Positions 5,370 to 8,456 of a stretch of DNA of 8,456 nucleotides are shown here, in pieces. Position 1 is the stretch's first letter, and every line of letters starts with the position of its first letter. The stretch is taken from assembly GCA_030641535.1 (NCBI GenBank), contig DAOWHG010000046.1:1-8456 (forward strand). Reading direction: 5' to 3'. Below the pieces are notes generated by a model, which saw only the letters and a list, made by a program, of their open reading frames with translations, ran no database searches and was not told the DNA's origin. Both the position numbers and the translations under genes were made by a program. Origin of the DNA: Mycoplasmatota bacterium. Lineage in GTDB: Bacteria > Bacillota_I > Bacilli_A > Izemoplasmatales > Izemoplasmataceae.

Positions 5370-7226
5370 ATGATAGACTTACAAGGAATAAAAGATCCTA
5401 GTTTTTTATCTGATTTAACAGTTAAAGAATTAGATGAATTAAGTAAAGAAATTAGAACTTTCTTAATTGAAAAGATTTCTAAAACAGGAGGACATTTGTC
5501 TTCCAATTTAGGCGTGGTAGAGTTAACGATTGCACTTCATAAAGTATTTGAGAGTCCAAAAGATAAAATAATCTTTGATGTTGGACATCAAGCATATACT
5601 CATAAAATATTAACAGGTCGTGCAAAAGAATTTGATTCTTTGAGACAATATAAAGGTCTAAGTGGATTCTTAAAGAGAAGTGAATCAGAACATGATATAT
5701 ATGAAGCAGGACATAGTTCTACAAGTATAGCAGCAGCTGCTGGTATCGAATTTTCTAAGAAATATAACGGTAGTTCTCATAAGGTAATCCCAATTATAGG
5801 GGACGGTGCACTAACTGGTGGTATGGCTTTTGAAGCATTGAATTTTTTAGGTGCTCAAAAAGACCATCAACCAATTATTATCTTAAATGATAATGAAATG
5901 AGTATTAGTGAGAATATTGGATATTTAGCAAGAATATTAAATGACATTAGAAGTAAATCAGCTTATCGTAAAATAAAAGCTAAAACATATAAAATATTGC
6001 CAAAATTCATGAGAAAGCTTACTACAAAAGTAGAAAGAGGAGTTAAAGGATTTTTCATTAATAATAGTTTATTTGATGAATTAGGATTTTCTTACTATGG
6101 TCCAATTAATGGACACAATTTTAAAGAATTACTTAAATACTTAGAAATAGCTAAAAAATCTAATAAACCTTGTGTAATCCACGTATTAACTCAAAAAGGA
6201 AAAGGGTATAAATTTAGTGAAAATGATCAAACAGGATCATGGCATGGAGTTGGGCCTTTTGATATAAAAACTGGAGAAGCAAAAAGTCATAATCTAAAAA
6301 ATAATCATTCATGGAGTAAAATTATCTCTGAATATATGATAAATCACGCAAAAGAAAAAGAAGAATTTGTTGTTGTAATCCCTGCGATGATAGGGGGAAG
6401 TAGTTTTAGTAGATTTAAAGATCTTTATCCTGATAGATTAATTGATGTTGGAATTGCTGAACAAATGGCAGTTACAATGTCAAGTGGGTTTGCTGTAAGT
6501 GGTGTTGATGTATTTACACCAATATACTCGACATTTATTCAAAGAGCATATGATCAAGTAAATCATGACGTTGCTCGTCAAAATTTAAAAGTAGTGTTTG
6601 GAATTGATCGAGCAGGACTTGTTGGAGCTGATGGTGAAACACATCAAGGTATCTATGATATTCCACTTCTAAGACACATTCCTAATATGAAGATTGCTCA
6701 TCCAAGAAACGCACTAGAAGCCTTTAAAATACTAAATTACGCGTTTAAAGTGAATACTTCTCCATTCGTAATTCGTTATGAAAGAGGACAAACAAATTAT
6801 GATTTGTCTAGTGGAATTCCAAGTAGTATTTACCAATTACCTAAGTGGGAAATTATGAGGGATGGAGATAAAGTAGTCTTTATTGCTTTTGGTTCTATCT
6901 TAGAAAAACTCCAAAAAGAAGTTAAAAGATTGAATCTGGATGTTTGTATAGTAGATGCGAAATTTATTAAGCCACTAGATGGAGAAATATTAAAATATGT
7001 CTCAGATAAAAATGTTCCAATTATTATTTACGAAGAATCTTCTATTTTAGGAGGATTCGGAAGTTCAGTATTAGAACACTATGTTACTAATAAATTAAGT
7101 ATCTCTAATATAACTTTGATGGGGATAGAAGATCATTTTATCGATCAAGGAACAAAAGAGGAAATATTAAAAGAGTTAAATCTTGATATAGACAGTATAA
7201 TAAATTTGATCAAAAAATTAGTTTAG
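5370..7226 (+). CDS. dxs: 1-deoxy-D-xylulose-5-phosphate synthase
   Basis: A thiamine-diphosphate enzyme that condenses pyruvate with glyceraldehyde 3-phosphate to DXP, entering the MEP isoprenoid pathway and supplying thiamine and pyridoxal precursors. Its 618 residues are full length. Domain I shows GGHLSSNLG (40-48, His42), DVGHQAYTHKILTGR (70-84), the thiamine-diphosphate motif GDGALTGG (144-151) with NDNEMS (173-178), and His292 in SWHGVG. The pyrimidine-binding domain has DVGIAEQ with Glu364, YSTFIQRAYDQ (386-396), IDRAGLVGADGETHQG (412-427) and the phosphate-binding Arg472 in YERGQ. Residues equivalent to E. coli Glu370, Tyr392, Arg398, Arg420, Asp427, His431 and Arg478 are all kept at a constant offset of six. 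The C-terminal transketolase domain ends in MGIEDHFIDQGT. Met366 replaces the common His of the family's IAEQH motif. GAGGTG, 5 nt upstream, sets the start. recN follows after 19 bp. Confidence 0.96.
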   Translation: MIDLQGIKDPSFLSDLTVKELDELSKEIRTFLIEKISKTGGHLSSNLGVVELTIALHKVFESPKDKIIFDVGHQAYTHKILTGRAKEFDSLRQYKGLSGFLKRSESEHDIYEAGHSSTSIAAAAGIEFSKKYNGSSHKVIPIIGDGALTGGMAFEALNFLGAQKDHQPIIILNDNEMSISENIGYLARILNDIRSKSAYRKIKAKTYKILPKFMRKLTTKVERGVKGFFINNSLFDELGFSYYGPINGHNFKELLKYLEIAKKSNKPCVIHVLTQKGKGYKFSENDQTGSWHGVGPFDIKTGEAKSHNLKNNHSWSKIISEYMINHAKEKEEFVVVIPAMIGGSSFSRFKDLYPDRLIDVGIAEQMAVTMSSGFAVSGVDVFTPIYSTFIQRAYDQVNHDVARQNLKVVFGIDRAGLVGADGETHQGIYDIPLLRHIPNMKIAHPRNALEAFKILNYAFKVNTSPFVIRYERGQTNYDLSSGIPSSIYQLPKWEIMRDGDKVVFIAFGSILEKLQKEVKRLNLDVCIVDAKFIKPLDGEILKYVSDKNVPIIIYEESSILGGFGSSVLEHYVTNKLSISNITLMGIEDHFIDQGTKEEILKELNLDIDSIINLIKKLV

Positions 7227-7245
7227 ACAGAATGGAAGTGAAGCC

Positions 7246-8456
7246 ATGCTAAGTTATATCTCAGTTAAGAATTTTGCAATAATTGAAAATATTGAAGTTG
7301 ATTTTAATAAAGGCATGACGGCTTTAACTGGAGAAACTGGGGCTGGGAAAAGTTTACTAATTGATGCTATTGGATTATTGCTAGGTGATAGAGCTACTTC
7401 AAATATTGTAAGAACTGGTTCACTAAAAGCAGAAGTTGAAGGGATTTTCAACATTGATAATCCTAAAATTACTAATTTACTTAAAAAATTCGAGATTAAT
7501 GATGAGAGTAATCAATTATTAATAAGAAGACAAATTACAACTTCAAATAATAATATAATTAAGATTAACAATCATACTGTTACACTTAGCCAATTAAAAG
7601 AAATCACTTCTTTATTAGCTGATATTCATACACAACATGATACTCATAGACTAATAAATCCACAAACATATATCGAGATAATTGATGGATTTGAAAATGA
7701 ATTAACTAGTGATTTGTTAAGTGTTTATAATAGTGAATTGACGGCATATAAAAACGAATTAAAGGAATTAAACTACCTAAAAAAAACAAATACTGAGTTA
7801 TTAGAAAAACTAGATTTAATGAAATTCCAAGTAAAAGAACTTGAATCTTATAATTTAGATTTATTAGAAGAAGATATGTTGATGGAGCAAGTTGAAAAAA
7901 TGCAAAACTTTGATAAAATTTATCAATGTTTAAATGAAACAAAGCTAGTATTAGAAGGAACTAACGCTCTTGATAACATTTATACTTCTGCGAAAAATAT
8001 AGAATCAATTGAAGAATATGGCGATGCATACTCTAAATTAAAAACACGCTTTTCAGAAGCGTATTATGAGCTTGATGATACTTTTGAAACTTTGAAAAGC
8101 GAGTTAAGTTCACTTGATTTTGATCCAAGATTATTGGATTCACATCAAGAAAGATTAAATAGTCTTGATTCATTAAAAAGAAAGTATAAAAAAGAAATTC
8201 CAGATTTGATTGAATATCTGGAAAAAATTAAAGAAGATATTGAAAACATTGATAATTTTGATGAAGTTATACTTAAACAAGAATTGAAGGTTAAATCACA
8301 TTTTGAAAGTGTCAAAGAAGAAGCAAATAAAGTATCAAATCTAAGACGAAAAACAAGCTTGTTTATCCAACAGGAATTATTGAATATCTTAGAAGACTTA
8401 GAACTTAAAAAAACTCATTTTGAAATTGAGTTTTTGAATGAAATTGATGATAATTA
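7246..8456 (+). CDS. recN: DNA repair protein RecN, 3'-partial
   Basis: An SMC-like ATPase acting early in double-strand-break repair, holding DNA ends together for RecA-dependent recombination. The ATG is preceded by GGAAG (7234-7238) at 7 nt. The frame then runs open, without a stop, to the window edge: 403 full codons, against about 550-575 for the family. The N-terminal half of the ATPase head is intact: MLSYISVKNFAIIENIEVDF, Walker A GETGAGKS (29-36), LLLGDRA (44-50) and ADIHTQHDTHRL (125-136), where relatives usually have IHGQH. From about residue 155 to the edge the sequence is charged and heptad-like, as expected of the antiparallel coiled-coil arms. The ABC signature, Walker B and the rest of the C-terminal head should lie beyond the window. 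It is the last visible gene of the nusB operon. Confidence 0.95.
   Translation, partial: MLSYISVKNFAIIENIEVDFNKGMTALTGETGAGKSLLIDAIGLLLGDRATSNIVRTGSLKAEVEGIFNIDNPKITNLLKKFEINDESNQLLIRRQITTSNNNIIKINNHTVTLSQLKEITSLLADIHTQHDTHRLINPQTYIEIIDGFENELTSDLLSVYNSELTAYKNELKELNYLKKTNTELLEKLDLMKFQVKELESYNLDLLEEDMLMEQVEKMQNFDKIYQCLNETKLVLEGTNALDNIYTSAKNIESIEEYGDAYSKLKTRFSEAYYELDDTFETLKSELSSLDFDPRLLDSHQERLNSLDSLKRKYKKEIPDLIEYLEKIKEDIENIDNFDEVILKQELKVKSHFESVKEEANKVSNLRRKTSLFIQQELLNILEDLELKKTHFEIEFLNEIDDN

Noticed and set aside
1..8456. Novel defence system, mobile element, CRISPR array or prophage
   Set aside because: All genes are recognised metabolic or housekeeping families on one strand. There are no transposases, integrases, direct-repeat arrays or unrecognised long ORFs.

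Overview
The window is AT-rich (about 30% G+C by eye). It is densely packed with genes on the + strand only and reads as chromosome of a low-GC Firmicute or Mollicute-related bacterium. Three things suggest this: the backbone cluster nusB-xseA-xseB-dxs-recN, short intergenic gaps with good Shine-Dalgarno sequences, and compact intrinsic terminators. Every tryptophan is TGG, and no open frame contains an internal TGA, so the Mycoplasma code (TGA=Trp) is not used. None of the seven visible stops is TGA either (4 TAG, 3 TAA). Keeping prephenate dehydratase and the DXP isoprenoid pathway argues against a strongly reduced mycoplasma. An Acholeplasma/Haloplasma/Izemoplasma-type lineage or an AT-rich Bacillota fits, but this is inference and the genus cannot be named from the sequence.

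Layout. (1) 1-701: 3' part of prephenate dehydratase (pheA), closed by a hairpin terminator overlapping its stop. (2) 733-775: an imperfect 18-bp palindrome overlapping the -35 of a good extended -10 promoter. It precedes a two-gene unit (800-3262) of a GH13 alpha-glucosidase and an esterase-D-family alpha/beta hydrolase, closed by a strong terminator at 3261-3290. (3) 3291-3466: a 176-bp AT-rich intergenic region with dyads and a probable promoter. (4) 3467-8456: a tight housekeeping operon of nusB (transcription antitermination), xseA and xseB (both subunits of exonuclease VII, overlapping by 1 bp), dxs (first step of the MEP/DXP isoprenoid pathway) and recN (double-strand-break repair, cut by the window end).

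How the genes work together. The alpha-glucosidase/esterase pair looks like a small catabolic unit for alpha-glucosides, possibly acylated ones. In the housekeeping operon, xseA and xseB encode one enzyme. Their linkage with nusB, dxs and recN is the familiar Firmicute arrangement, but folD, ispA, tlyA and argR, which often sit between these genes, are absent here.

I found no mobile element, CRISPR array, tRNA, rRNA or convincing riboswitch, and no sign of a new multi-gene system. The items most worth checking are the palindromic operator candidate at 733-750, the substrate-specificity residue of the alpha-glucosidase, the dyad-rich nusB leader, the shortened operon order and the absence of TGA stops.
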